DNA of 45,391 nt from an uncultured Rhodopila sp. Lineage in GTDB: Bacteria > Pseudomonadota > Alphaproteobacteria > Acetobacterales > Acetobacteraceae. A program made the translations under genes and the position numbers. Shown here one piece after another: positions 8,291 through 19,150 of this stretch; position 1 is the stretch's first letter; the number at the start of each line of letters is the position of its first letter. The notes beneath the pieces were generated by a model. The model worked only from the letters and a program-made list of their open reading frames with translations, made no database searches and was not told the DNA's origin. The stretch covers positions 1 through 45,391 of the forward strand of contig CAINOE010000182.1 in the NCBI GenBank assembly GCA_903851415.1. The letters run 5' to 3'.

Positions 8291-9919
8291 ATGGAAGATC
8301 AGGCCCGGGATTTCGTTCCGGCTCGTTTCAGACGATCGTTATTATCCGCGACGGCCGGGATGGCGGTTGCCGGACTGCTCGCCTTGCCGCATTCGGCGGC
8401 CGCCGGAGGTTCGCCGACGGTGCCGGTGCTCAATTGGCAGCCGTGCACCCCGGCACAGGCCGGCTTCGACTGCGCCACCGCAAAGGTTCCGCTGGATTAT
8501 TCGGCGCCGCAGGGCCAGACCATCAACCTTGGGCTGATCCGCCACAAGGCAACCGATCAGGCCAACCGCATCGGATCGCTGTTCTGGAACCCCGGTGGCC
8601 CGGGTGCCTTCGGCACGGTGTTCCTGCCGATAGCGCTGACCTTGCCGGCGACGGGATCTCCGGTGCTGTTCCCCGCGGCGCTGCACGAACGCTTCGACAT
8701 CATCAGTTGGGACCCGCGCGGCGTCGGCGCGCCGCCAACCGCCAGTGGCGGCACGGACTCGGTGCAGTGTTTCGACACGCCGCAGCAGGAGCTGGACTAC
8801 GAGAACACACTGCCCGCGGGAACGCCGGTGACGCCGGAGCAGCGCCAGGCCTGGATCGACGGCTGGGCCTACATCGCGCACAAATGCGCCGCCAGCAGCA
8901 CCGCCTATCTGCTGCCGCACGTCTCCACCGCGGACACCGCCAGGGACCTCGACCTGCTGCGCCAGGCGGTGGGCGATGCGCAACTGACCTACCAGGGCAA
9001 CTCCTACGGGACCTTCCTGGGCGAGGTCTACGCCAACCTGTTCCCCGACAAGGTTCGCGCCATGGTGTTGTTGGGCAACATCAACCCGACGGGCTGGACC
9101 AACGACGGCGATGACAATCCCAGGCTTGACGCCTGGCTGCGGCAAAACGTCATGCTGGGGACTGCAAAGACCCTGGACACGTTCCTGCGGTTCTGCGGCC
9201 AGTCCTCGGTGGAGCAATGCGCCTTCTCGGCCGGCAGTCCGGCCGCCACCCGGGCGAAGTGGCAGTCCCTGATCGAGCGCCTGCTGACCGATCCGGTCGT
9301 CGTCGGCACGACGACCTACAATTACGATCTGACGGTCACCACCGCGGTCGTCTCGATCTACCAGGTGCCGGGCTGGCCGACGCTGGCGAATACGCTGCAG
9401 GCACTTTGGGAGGGCAGCACCGACCCCTCGCGCTATCCATCGAACCAACCGAGCGTGCAGGGCCAGCAAACGGTGCAGGTGCTGGCGGTCAAATGCGCGG
9501 AATCGCCCAATCCGCGTAACCCGGACCTCTATGCCGGCTTCGCCGATATCGCGACGCAACGGGCCGGCGCCGTCGGCCCGTATTGGGTCTGGCTCGACGC
9601 GGAGTGCGCCGCCTGGCCGGCCACCGCCACTGATCAATACACCGGCCCGTGGAACACGCCCACCGCCAACCCGATCCTGGTGGTCAATAACACCGCTGAC
9701 CCGGCCACCCCGTATTTCGCGGCGGTCTCGGTGGCGGAGCAATTGGCCAATACGCGCCTGCTGACCATCCAGGGCTATGGGCACGCCGATGGCGGCGACC
9801 CGAGCACCTGCGGCAACAGCTATATCAGCGACTATTTCATCAATCTGGCACTGCCGCCGAAGGGGGCGGTCTGCCGGCAGGACGACGCGCCGTTCATCAG
9901 CACGTCGGCCTCTGAGTGA
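8291..9919 (+). CDS. Secreted alpha/beta hydrolase, tripeptidyl-aminopeptidase (TAP/SlpD) type
   Basis: A 542-residue exported peptidase-like hydrolase. A GGGGGA ribosome-binding site at 8279-8284 sets the start at 8291. A signal peptide ends near HSAAAGG (residue 38). The oxyanion segment N100-PGGPG is followed by WDPRGVG, the nucleophile S238 in GNSYG, then D470 in NNTADPATP and H498 in YGHADGG; together these form the expected Ser-Asp-His triad. The cysteine pairs at both ends are typical of Streptomyces-type TAP enzymes that release N-terminal tripeptides. Specificity is not readable from sequence. A strong hairpin follows the stop. Confidence 0.9.
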   Translation: MEDQARDFVPARFRRSLLSATAGMAVAGLLALPHSAAAGGSPTVPVLNWQPCTPAQAGFDCATAKVPLDYSAPQGQTINLGLIRHKATDQANRIGSLFWNPGGPGAFGTVFLPIALTLPATGSPVLFPAALHERFDIISWDPRGVGAPPTASGGTDSVQCFDTPQQELDYENTLPAGTPVTPEQRQAWIDGWAYIAHKCAASSTAYLLPHVSTADTARDLDLLRQAVGDAQLTYQGNSYGTFLGEVYANLFPDKVRAMVLLGNINPTGWTNDGDDNPRLDAWLRQNVMLGTAKTLDTFLRFCGQSSVEQCAFSAGSPAATRAKWQSLIERLLTDPVVVGTTTYNYDLTVTTAVVSIYQVPGWPTLANTLQALWEGSTDPSRYPSNQPSVQGQQTVQVLAVKCAESPNPRNPDLYAGFADIATQRAGAVGPYWVWLDAECAAWPATATDQYTGPWNTPTANPILVVNNTADPATPYFAAVSVAEQLANTRLLTIQGYGHADGGDPSTCGNSYISDYFINLALPPKGAVCRQDDAPFISTSASE

Positions 9920-9922
9920 CGG

Positions 9923-9957
9923 CGCGGGCCAGGTCCCCTGTGCGGGGACCCGGCCCG
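9923..9957 (+). terminator. Hairpin after the TAP-like hydrolase
   Basis: CGGGCC/GGCCCG and GGTCCCC/GGGGACC form a stem of 13 pairs with one A/C mismatch and a 5-base loop, starting four bases after the stop codon. Only a weak T-rich stretch (GGCTTTCTG) follows, so it may act as a terminator or as an mRNA 3'-end stabiliser. Confidence 0.55.
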
Positions 9958-10086
9958 TGGCTTTCTGAAGCTCGGCTTACAGGTCCATGCGGACCGTGGC
10001 ACCTTAAACTCCGTGCGCGCAGCCTCTACATCGGGCGTCACCCGGGGGCCGGTTCGCCCTCTCGCCCGACAGAGGGAGTCAGCACC

Positions 10087-11073
10087 ATGAACAAGCGCAT
10101 CCTTGGCCGCGGCGGCCTGGAGGTTTCGGCTATCGGCCTGGGCTGCATGGGGATGAACCATCACCGCGGCCCAGCCCCGGACCGGGCGGAGATGATCGCC
10201 CTGATCCGGCAGGCGATCGAGCGCGGCGTCACCTTCTTCGACACCGCCGAGGTCTACGGCCCGTTCACCAACGAGGCACTGGTGGGCGAGGCGCTGGAGC
10301 CATTCCGCAAGCACGTGGTCATCGCCACCAAGTTCGGCTTCGACCTCGGCGAGGGCGGGACCGGCGAGCCGAACAGCCGCCCCGAGCGTATCCGCGCGGT
10401 CGCCGACGAGTCGCTGAAGCGGCTGCGGACCGGCACCATCGACCTGTTCTACCAGCACCGCGTCGACCCCGCCGTGCCGATCGAGGACGTCGCCGGCACC
10501 GTCAGGGAGCTGATCGCGCAGGGCAAGGTCAGGCATTTCGGCCTGTCCGAGGCGGGCGCCGAGACCATCCGGCGCGCCCATGCGGTGCAGCCGGTGACGG
10601 CGATCCAGAGCGAATACTCGCTCTGGTATCGCGACCCCGAAGCCTCCATCCTGCCGCTCTGCGAGGAACTCGGGATCGGCTTCGTGCCCTACAGTCCGCT
10701 GGGGCGCGGCTTCCTGACCGGCACGATCGACGAGACGACGGCGTTCGGCGGCAATGACAACCGCGCCAGCCTGCCGCGGTTCACGCCGGAAGCCCGCAAG
10801 GCAAACCGTCCCGTGGTCGATCTGCTGGCGGATATCGGCGGCAGGAAGGGTGCCACGCCGGCGCAGATCGCGCTGGCCTGGCTGCTGGCGCGCCAGCCCT
10901 GGATCGTTCCAATTCCCGGCACGACGAAGCTGCATCGGCTGGAGGAAAACATCGCCGCGGCCGATATCACGCTGACGGCGGAGGATATGCGGAGCATCGA
11001 TGCCGCCGCCGCGATGATCACGGTGCAGGGCGATCGGTATCCTCAGGCGGAGGCGGCGCGCGTGAGCCGGTAG
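10087..11073 (+). CDS. Aldo/keto reductase (AKR13-like)
   Basis: A 328-residue NADPH-dependent oxidoreductase with the (beta/alpha)8 pattern. It starts MNKRILGRGGLEVSAIGLGCMGM at ATG 10087, behind an AGGGAG site. The catalytic tetrad is visible: D and Y in FFDTAEVYGPF, K in VIATKFGF and H in DLFYQHRVDP. The cofactor-binding end is VPIPGTTKLHRLEEN. It probably reduces aldehydes or ketones; the natural substrate is unknown. The open frame extends to 9916, but the extra residues cover the hairpin of the previous gene and look non-coding. Confidence 0.93.
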   Translation: MNKRILGRGGLEVSAIGLGCMGMNHHRGPAPDRAEMIALIRQAIERGVTFFDTAEVYGPFTNEALVGEALEPFRKHVVIATKFGFDLGEGGTGEPNSRPERIRAVADESLKRLRTGTIDLFYQHRVDPAVPIEDVAGTVRELIAQGKVRHFGLSEAGAETIRRAHAVQPVTAIQSEYSLWYRDPEASILPLCEELGIGFVPYSPLGRGFLTGTIDETTAFGGNDNRASLPRFTPEARKANRPVVDLLADIGGRKGATPAQIALAWLLARQPWIVPIPGTTKLHRLEENIAAADITLTAEDMRSIDAAAAMITVQGDRYPQAEAARVSR

Positions 11074-11397
11074 CGTTTTCAGGCTGACTGGAATCGTGGC
11101 GGCGACCTTGATCGTCATGGCCCGGCTGTCCGGGCCATGACGAGGTAGCAGCGTCCGTCGCCTTTCCAGTCAGCCTGAACCTTTAGGCAGGATCAACGCC
11201 GCCGCTGCAACGCACAATGAACGCCTGTCAGCTTGACGCCGATCGGCTGGTCCCGTCTATTAGGTTTGTCTTCGATGGCTGACGCCGGCGTTCGTTCGGG
11301 GGACAGGCTTATTCCGACTATCCAAGATTAGGCCGATAGATACCGAAATGCTATCGTCCGGCCATCGTCGTAAGAACAGGCTACGGAAGGGAACATA
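11074..11397. other. Intergenic region with nested inverted repeats upstream of katG
   Basis: This gap of about 320 bp holds the 11078-11179 nested repeat described separately. From 11180 to 11397 there is presumably the katG promoter and leader, but I see no clear OxyR or Fur site and no convincing small gene. Confidence 0.5.
11078..11179. repeat. REP-like hairpin inside an outer 16-bp inverted repeat
   Basis: The outer arms TTCAGGCTGACTGGAA (11078-11093) and its exact complement (11164-11179) enclose a second perfect hairpin: 14-bp arms at 11112-11125 and 11130-11143 (TCGTCATGGCCCGG and complement) with a 4-base loop. The inner hairpin is a compact member of the ATGGCCCGG/CCGGGCCAT repeat family seen elsewhere in the window. 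The position just after an aldo/keto reductase stop suits a REP or terminator role. Confidence 0.85.
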
Positions 11398-13584
<2,187 letters not shown>

Positions 13585-13668
13585 TCGCGGCAGAAACTGG
13601 CTGCGGTTTAACCCGGGGGTCATCCGGGCCGGAGCGACATCGCGCGAAACCGCGGGCGGATTTCTATG

Positions 13669-13697
13669 GCGGCGTTTCGGGAAACCCGAAACGCCGC
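13669..13697 (+). terminator. 13-bp perfect hairpin downstream of katG
   Basis: GCGGCGTTTCGGG (13669-13681) pairs perfectly with 13685-13697 across an AAA loop, 85 bp after the katG stop. No U-run follows, so termination would not be by the simple intrinsic route; it may stabilise the transcript end or be a repeat. Confidence 0.45.
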
Positions 13698-13763
13698 TCT
13701 CGCATCCAAAAAGCCCCTGGCGGATGTGGTTTCCGCAGGCCGAAGCGCCAGCCAATCCACTTC

Positions 13764-13806
13764 AAGTGACAATTAAGTTGACACTTCGGTTGACATCGCA
13801 TTCAAT
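13764..13806 (+). promoter_or_regulatory. Putative promoter/operator of the Phd-VapC operon
   Basis: Two TTGACA boxes lie at 13778-13783 and 13790-13795. The first is followed after 17 bp by TTCAAT (13801-13806), an acceptable -10. The stretch AAGTGACA...TGACACTT (13764-13786) is an imperfect palindrome over the -35, as expected for autorepression by an antitoxin. The start codon follows 30 bp later with GGGGGA before it. Confidence 0.4.
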
Positions 13807-13835
13807 GCCCCAAGGCAGTCAGGCGGGGGATCAGC

Positions 13836-14108
13836 ATGGCCACGTGGCAAGCCGCGAATGCCCGGCACAAATTCAGCGACATCATCGATGCCGCCGTGGC
13901 GGGCCAGCCTCAATTCGTGCAGCGGCGCGACGGGAAGGAAGTAGTCGTGGTGTCGCGCGAATACTTCGACAGCACGAAAGCCAATCTCAAGACCTTCCTG
14001 CTGAATGAGGGCTACTCCGGCGCAGGCGAAGAGCAGTTCGATGCCATCCTTGCCGATGTCCGGGCCAACGCGCCTGACTTCCTCCGGCCGCGGGAGACGG
14101 AGGACTGA
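13836..14108 (+). CDS. Phd/YefM-family antitoxin
   Basis: A 90-residue antitoxin. The N-terminal MATWQAANARHKFSDIIDAA plus VQRRDGKEVVVVSREYF matches the Phd/YefM fold, which dimerises and binds operator DNA. The C-terminal part (residues 55-90) is the flexible toxin-binding tail. GGGGGATCAGC before the ATG supplies the ribosome-binding site. Five bases separate its stop from the GTG of the PIN toxin, so they form one operon; it should bind the toxin and repress transcription. Confidence 0.88.
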   Translation: MATWQAANARHKFSDIIDAAVAGQPQFVQRRDGKEVVVVSREYFDSTKANLKTFLLNEGYSGAGEEQFDAILADVRANAPDFLRPRETED

Positions 14109-14113
14109 ACGGC

Positions 14114-14611
14114 GTGTTCGTCCTCGACACCGACGTGTTGAGCAACCTGCGGAAGCAGAAGAAGCATCCCGCGGTCCTGCGATGGCTCCAGGCAAATGCG
14201 GCCAGCGATCTGTCAACGACCGTGATCACGATCGCCGAGATTCAATGCGGTATTGAAAGGCAGAAGAGCCAGGACCCGGTGTATGCCGCGGATACGGAAC
14301 ACTGGTTGGACGGGCTTCTTGCCGCGGGTGGCGTTCAGGTTCTTGCACTCGGAGTTGCCGCCGCGCGGCTCCTGGCCCGAATGCACGAGGCGCCGCGCCT
14401 GCGCAACTTCGTCGTACCGGACCCAAAGCAGAAAAGGCTGAAGACTCCCGCGGACTTGGCGGTCGCCGCAATCGCCGTAGCCGAAGGCGCGATCGTAGCG
14501 ACCGGCAATCAGGCGCATTTCGAAGAAATCCACGCGTCGTTCCCGCTTCGCGGCCTCTACAACCCGTTCAAAGACGTCTGGAGCGTCACGCCTGTGGTCA
14601 GCCGGTCGTAG
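14114..14611 (+). CDS. VapC-like PIN-domain toxin
   Basis: A 165-residue PIN-domain RNase of the VapC/FitB type. Acidic metal ligands visible are D5 (FVLDTDVLSNLR), E42 (ITIAEIQCGIE) and D114 (TPADLAVAAIA). The usual fourth acidic position in the TxN...DF motif reads TGNQAHFEE, with His in place of Asp. Such toxins cut tRNA or rRNA and are held inactive by the antitoxin encoded just upstream. The start is GTG at 14114. The length is slightly longer than average because of a C-terminal tail. Confidence 0.88.
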   Translation: MFVLDTDVLSNLRKQKKHPAVLRWLQANAASDLSTTVITIAEIQCGIERQKSQDPVYAADTEHWLDGLLAAGGVQVLALGVAAARLLARMHEAPRLRNFVVPDPKQKRLKTPADLAVAAIAVAEGAIVATGNQAHFEEIHASFPLRGLYNPFKDVWSVTPVVSRS

Positions 14612-14637
14612 GGCGAGGCCCGCCGGTCCGTTTGTAT

Positions 14638-14723
14638 CATGGCCGGATTTGGTTCGTCCCATCCACGACCTGACTTTATGCAATACCGCAAGTCGTGGAT
14701 GGCCGGCACAAGGCCGGCCATGA
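14638..14723. repeat. REP-like repeat, second type (CATCCACGAC core)
   Basis: Outer arms TCATGGCCGG (14638-14647) and CCGGCCATGA (14714-14723) enclose inner arms CATCCACGAC (14660-14669) and GTCGTGGATG (14692-14701). The same two-level design recurs at 38633-38920, so this is a dispersed element. It fills most of the gap between the VapC-like toxin gene and the lipoprotein gene. Confidence 0.8.
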
Positions 14724-14808
14724 CACGGAGGGGCGACGTCACTTTACGCCGAACCTCCAATGCCCGATCAATGCGCCCCCGAAACCCGCCCCTCGAACCC
14801 GGCATTCA

Positions 14809-16701
14809 ATGCGCCCCCGAACCATCGCGATCTTCCGCCGCATCGGTCTGTTCGTCGCCGTCCTGCTCACCCTGACCGCCTGCGGCGCGCCGGTGGAGGT
14901 GACCCGCGTCGATCTCCGCACGGCCTACCAGGAGATCAACCGCACCGCTTTGTCCAGCGATCAGCTCAGCGAGGCCACCCGCACGGTGCTGCGCCGCGCC
15001 GCCCTGCTCGACAGCTTCGACGCCAGTCCCGCCGCCGCCATCGAGGCGCTGCGGGCGCAGGCCATCGCCACCGGCATGCAATGGCGGGACCTCTACGCCC
15101 TGGCGGAGATGAACTACGAACAGGGCCGCCGCACCAAATCCAAGACCCGGCTGCTGGCCGCCGCCCTCTACGCCTACGCCGTCCTCTTCCCCGCCGGCCA
15201 GGCCGAACGACCGAGTCCGTACAGCCCGCAGTTCGTGCATGCGAATGATTTTTACAACCTCGCACTGACCCTGGTGCTCAGCGGCAGCGGCGCCGAGGGC
15301 ACCGCCACGCTGCAAAGCGGCCGGTATGAATTGCCGTTCGGCTGGCTGAACGTGACCGTGGATGAGGCCAGCCTGCAAACCGCCGGCGGGCGGCGGATGC
15401 AGTCCTTCGTGCCGACGATGAACCTGGAGGTGACTGGGTTCCGCAACGACTACCGCAGCGACGGCCTTGGCGCGCCGCTCGCCGCCGGGCTGGCTCCGGC
15501 GCCGCGTCCGCCCTCGGGCCTGATCCTGCCGGCACACCTTCGCGTGCCGATCACGGCGGTGCTGCGGATGGATGACCCGAGGCGGCAACTGATGGGCGGG
15601 GAACTCAACGGGCAACTGGCGGTCTACTCGATCTACGACACGAGCAGCATCCGCATCGGCGCGTATGACGTGCCGCTGGAATACGACCAGACCGCCGTGC
15701 GCGCTTTGTTCATCAGCGAGAGCCGCATCTGGGACACCGAACTCAGCGGCCTGCTGAACAACACCTCCGGCGACCCCGCGACGACGGACCATCTGTTCGC
15801 GCTGGAGCCGCACCGGCAGGGGCGCATCCCGGTGGTGCTGGTGCACGGCACCGCCTCGAGCCCGTTCCGCTGGGCGGACATGATCAACGACCTGCTGGAG
15901 GACAAGGAAATCCGCGAGCATTTCGAGTTCTGGATGTTCACCTACAACACCGGCAACCCGATCCCGCTCTCGGCCAACGTGCTGCGGCGGTCGCTGGTCC
16001 AGGCGGTGCATTCGCTGGGGGGTGTGGCGGCGGACCCGGCGCTCGGACGGATGGTGGTGATCGGGCATAGCCAGGGCGGGCTGTTGACGAAGCTGATCGC
16101 GATCGACTCCGGCACGAAGATCTGGGACGCGGTCAGCACCCGGCCGTTGGACGAGCTGACGCTGAAGCCGGAGACGAAGGCGCTGCTGAAGGCCTCGCTG
16201 TTCGTGCATCCGCTGCCGTTCGTCGAGACGGTGGTGTTCATCGCCACGCCGCATGGCGGCAGCTACCACGCCTCGCTGACCATCGCCGGCCTGTTCGCGA
16301 AGCTGGTGACCTTGCCGCTGACGGTTGTCTCCGCCAGCGCGGACGTCCTGACCAACGCCGGCGATGCGTTGAGGGTTGGCACCGATCACCTGCGGTTCAA
16401 CAGCATCGCCGGGATGTCGCCGGGCAACCCGGCCTTCGCGGCGGTGCGGGCGATCCCGGTCGCGCCGGGCATCCATGCCCACTCGATCATCCCGACCTTG
16501 CAGGACGGTCCGCTGGATCAGCGCGACGACGGCGTGGTGGACTACACGAGCGCCCATCTCGACGGGGTGGAGTCGGAGGTGGTGATCGAGCACTCCGGCC
16601 ACTCGACGCAGGGCAACCCGCTGACGGTGCGGGAGGTGCGGCGCATCCTGATGCAGGAGCTGGCGCGGCCGGGCGGTGCGCATGCCGGCGGCCCGGGGTG
16701 A
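14809..16701 (+). CDS. Lipoprotein alpha/beta hydrolase (lipase/esterase-like)
   Basis: A 630-residue protein beginning with a lipoprotein signal: hydrophobic segment then the lipobox LTAC with Cys25, so it should be lipid-anchored in the envelope. Residues 30-270 are a family-specific N-terminal part. The hydrolase core starts at PVVLVHGTASSPFRW. The nucleophile is S421 in VIGHSQGG, and later segments FIATPHGGSYHASL and VEHSGHST-like IEHSGHST supply the likely acid and His regions. It resembles PGAP1/lipase-type hydrolases acting on lipids or esters; substrate unknown. ATG 14809 is chosen because the signal peptide starts there. Confidence 0.87.
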   Translation: MRPRTIAIFRRIGLFVAVLLTLTACGAPVEVTRVDLRTAYQEINRTALSSDQLSEATRTVLRRAALLDSFDASPAAAIEALRAQAIATGMQWRDLYALAEMNYEQGRRTKSKTRLLAAALYAYAVLFPAGQAERPSPYSPQFVHANDFYNLALTLVLSGSGAEGTATLQSGRYELPFGWLNVTVDEASLQTAGGRRMQSFVPTMNLEVTGFRNDYRSDGLGAPLAAGLAPAPRPPSGLILPAHLRVPITAVLRMDDPRRQLMGGELNGQLAVYSIYDTSSIRIGAYDVPLEYDQTAVRALFISESRIWDTELSGLLNNTSGDPATTDHLFALEPHRQGRIPVVLVHGTASSPFRWADMINDLLEDKEIREHFEFWMFTYNTGNPIPLSANVLRRSLVQAVHSLGGVAADPALGRMVVIGHSQGGLLTKLIAIDSGTKIWDAVSTRPLDELTLKPETKALLKASLFVHPLPFVETVVFIATPHGGSYHASLTIAGLFAKLVTLPLTVVSASADVLTNAGDALRVGTDHLRFNSIAGMSPGNPAFAAVRAIPVAPGIHAHSIIPTLQDGPLDQRDDGVVDYTSAHLDGVESEVVIEHSGHSTQGNPLTVREVRRILMQELARPGGAHAGGPG

Positions 16702-16754
16702 CGCGGCGGCCTGACGTGTCCATATGCGGGGTGGTTCAGCCCGGGAGGTTCTCC

Positions 16755-17612
16755 ATGACCGATATCGCTGGGACGTTCACGCTTGGCGATCGCCGCGTGA
16801 ACCGCATGGGGTATGGGGCGATGCAACTCGCCGGCCCCGGGGTGTTCGGGCCGCCCGCGGATCGCGGCGCCGCGATTGCGGTGCTGCGGGAGGCGGTGGC
16901 GAGCGGGGTGAACCACATCGACACCAGCGATTTCTACGGGCCTCACGTGACCAACCACTTGATCCGCGAGGCGCTGCATCCCTACCCGCACGACCTGGTG
17001 ATCGTCACCAAGATCGGCGCAGTGCGGGGCGAGGATGGGTCGTGGAACGAGGCGTCGGCACCGGCGGAGCTGGAGCGGGCGGTGCATGACAACCTGCGGA
17101 ACCTCGGGCTGGACGTGCTGGAGGTGGTCAATTTCCGGGTCATGGGGCACGGTCTGTCCGAAAGATCGATCGAGGCGCCGTTCTCCGCGCTGGCGGAGCT
17201 GCAACGGCGCGGGCTGATCCGGCATCTCGGGGTCAGCAACGCGACGGCGGCGCAGGTGGCGGAGGCTCGGGGGATTGCCGAGGTGGTGTGCGTGCAGAAC
17301 GAGTACAACCTCGCCCACCGGGATGACGACGGGCTGATCGACGCGCTGGCGGCGGCGGGGATTGCGTATGTGCCGTTCTTTCCGCTCGGCGGGTTCACGC
17401 CGTTGCAGTCGTCGGCGTTGTCGGCGGTGGCGGTGGAGCTTGGCGCGACCCCGATGCAGGTGGCGTTGGCCTGGCTGCTGCACCGGGCGCCGAACGTGCT
17501 GCTGATCCCGGGGACGTCGTCGGTGGGGCATCTGCGGGAGAATTTGGCGGCGGTGGGGTTGGGGTTGCCGGCGGAGGTGGTGGCGAGGCTTGATGCGATC
17601 GGGACGTCGTGA
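16755..17612 (+). CDS. ydbC: Aldo/keto reductase, YdbC orthologue
   Basis: A 285-residue AKR closely resembling E. coli YdbC: segments NRMGYGAMQLAGPGVFGPP, NHIDTSDFYGPHVTN and QNEYNLAHR are characteristic. Asp, Tyr and Lys of the AKR tetrad are present (DTSDFYG, VTKIG), but the usual catalytic His region reads EVVNFRVMG, as I recall for the YdbC subgroup (VVNLRVM). YdbC has been linked to pyridoxal reduction in E. coli; that role here is inference. GGGAGG precedes ATG 16755. The gene follows the lipoprotein hydrolase closely, possibly cotranscribed. Confidence 0.92.
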   Translation: MTDIAGTFTLGDRRVNRMGYGAMQLAGPGVFGPPADRGAAIAVLREAVASGVNHIDTSDFYGPHVTNHLIREALHPYPHDLVIVTKIGAVRGEDGSWNEASAPAELERAVHDNLRNLGLDVLEVVNFRVMGHGLSERSIEAPFSALAELQRRGLIRHLGVSNATAAQVAEARGIAEVVCVQNEYNLAHRDDDGLIDALAAAGIAYVPFFPLGGFTPLQSSALSAVAVELGATPMQVALAWLLHRAPNVLLIPGTSSVGHLRENLAAVGLGLPAEVVARLDAIGTS

Positions 17613-17647
17613 TGTTTAACGGCAGATGACGGCGACGCTTCCCGCAA

Positions 17648-17729
17648 TCGTCATGGCCCGGCTTGTTGTCCGGGCCACCTGTCGCGGCACGTGGTTGTAG
17701 GGCGGCCCGGACAAGCCGGGCCATGACGA
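17648..17729. repeat. REP-like element, first type (ATGGCCCGGCTTG core)
   Basis: Perfect 18-bp arms: TCGTCATGGCCCGGCTTG (17648-17665) and its complement (17712-17729), with the further partial pairing GTCCGGGCC/GGCGGCCCGGAC inside. It lies between the ydbC-like gene and the quinone oxidoreductase gene and ends about 20 bp before the latter's ATG. Confidence 0.88.
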
Positions 17730-17750
17730 AAAAGTATGAGAGGATTGACC

Positions 17751-18740
17751 ATGACCGCCACGCAGACCGTCATCGAGATCAGCCAGCCCGGCGGACCGGA
17801 GGTGCTGGTGCCGGCCACCCGTCCGGTGCCGGAACCCGGGCCGGGCGAGGTGCTGATCCGCATCGCCGCAGCCGGGGTGAACAGGGCCGACACGCTCCAG
17901 CGCCAGGGCCGCTATCCGGTGCCGCCGGGGGCGTCGGACATTCCGGGCATGGAATGCTCGGGCATTGTCGTCCGGCGCGGCGAGGGCGTGACGCAATGGC
18001 AGGAGGGCGATGCGGTGTGCGCCCTGATGACCGGCGGGGGTTATGCGGAATACGTCACGGTGCCGGCGGTGCAATGCCTGCCGGTGCCGGGGGGCGTCAG
18101 CCTGGTCGATGCCGGCGGGCTGCCCGAGACGTTCTGCACCGTCTGGACCAATGTGTTCGAGCGCTCGCGACTTCAGCCGGGCGAGAGCTTCCTGGTGCAG
18201 GGCGGCAGCAGCGGCATCGGCCTCACCGCGATCCAGCTCGCCAAGGCGTTCGGCAGTTCGGTGCTGACGACGGCCGGCTCCGACGCCAAGTGCGAGGCGT
18301 GCCGGGCGTTCGGGGCCGATCTCGCGATCAATTACCGGACGGCGGATTTTGTCGCCGAGGGCAAGGCGTTCACCGGCGGGCGCGGGGTCGATGTGATCCT
18401 TGATATGGTAGGCGGGGACTATATTCCGCGGGAACTGGAGTTGCTCGCGCGCGAGGGGCGGCTGTGCTTTGTGGCGCTGATGCGGGGCACCAGGGTGGAG
18501 GCGGATTTCGGTGTTATCCATCGCAAGCACCTGACGGTCACCGGGTCGACGTTGCGGTCGCGGAGTGTGGCGCAAAAGGCGGCGATCGTTGCGGCGTTGC
18601 GGGAAAAGGTCTGGCCGCTGTGGGAACAGGGGAAATTGCGGACTTTCACGTATCGGCGCTTCCCGTTGCGCGAGGCCGCGGATGCGCACCGGCTGATGGA
18701 ATCGAGCGAGCATATCGGGAAGATTTTGCTGGTGCCGTGA
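17751..18740 (+). CDS. NAD(P)H-quinone oxidoreductase, PIG3 family
   Basis: A 329-residue medium-chain dehydrogenase/reductase without structural zinc. Landmarks are IRIAAAGVNRADTLQRQGRY, IPGMECSGIV, the substrate-loop GLPETFCTVWTN, and the Rossmann motif VQGGSSGIGLTAIQLAK that binds NADPH. It ends ESSEHIGKILLVP, as in PIG3/TP53I3-like enzymes that reduce quinones by one electron. ATG 17751 is preferred over a slightly earlier codon at 17736 because it starts the conserved region. It sits alone behind a REP-like hairpin. Confidence 0.93.
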   Translation: MTATQTVIEISQPGGPEVLVPATRPVPEPGPGEVLIRIAAAGVNRADTLQRQGRYPVPPGASDIPGMECSGIVVRRGEGVTQWQEGDAVCALMTGGGYAEYVTVPAVQCLPVPGGVSLVDAGGLPETFCTVWTNVFERSRLQPGESFLVQGGSSGIGLTAIQLAKAFGSSVLTTAGSDAKCEACRAFGADLAINYRTADFVAEGKAFTGGRGVDVILDMVGGDYIPRELELLAREGRLCFVALMRGTRVEADFGVIHRKHLTVTGSTLRSRSVAQKAAIVAALREKVWPLWEQGKLRTFTYRRFPLREAADAHRLMESSEHIGKILLVP

Positions 18741-19150
18741 GGCTTTCGTGCTCCTCCGGAACCGCGTGCTGGCCGGTGGCGTTCGTGCGGCCAGATATCG
18801 CCGCACCTCGGAGAAGAAGCGCGAGGATATGGGGCGCGGGCGGCAATTCTCGCGCCAGCCCAAGGACGTCGCTCGGAAGACGGCGCCGTACCGGCAGCAG
18901 CAGCAAAGCCGAACTGATGGAGCAGGCGCCTCGCCGCGCGAACTTAAACACGCCGCCGCTAGCACTCGCTTTTATTTGACGTAGCAGCAGCCGATCCGGC
19001 GCGCAGTCGCATCGGATCGCATTGACAGCGCCTGCCGGGAGCCAGCTTAATGCACCTCGCGCGCATGTTTTGTCAGTGCCCGCCGGGATATTTCCTCGCA
19101 ATCGCCGGATTGCGCCGCTTTGCGGAGATAACGCAGCATAGGAGCGCGCG
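18741..19150. other. Intergenic region without a supported gene
   Basis: About 410 bp between the quinone oxidoreductase and a lipoprotein gene. Short open frames exist on both strands (for example 18748-18984), but none has a clear ribosome-binding site, codon pattern or recognisable domain. A GGAGCGCG stretch near 19140 is the likely ribosome-binding site of the next gene. Confidence 0.45.

Noticed and set aside
18748..18984. 78-codon open frame after the quinone oxidoreductase gene
   Set aside because: Arg/Gln-rich residues with no start signal; looks like a chance frame in G/C-rich DNA.
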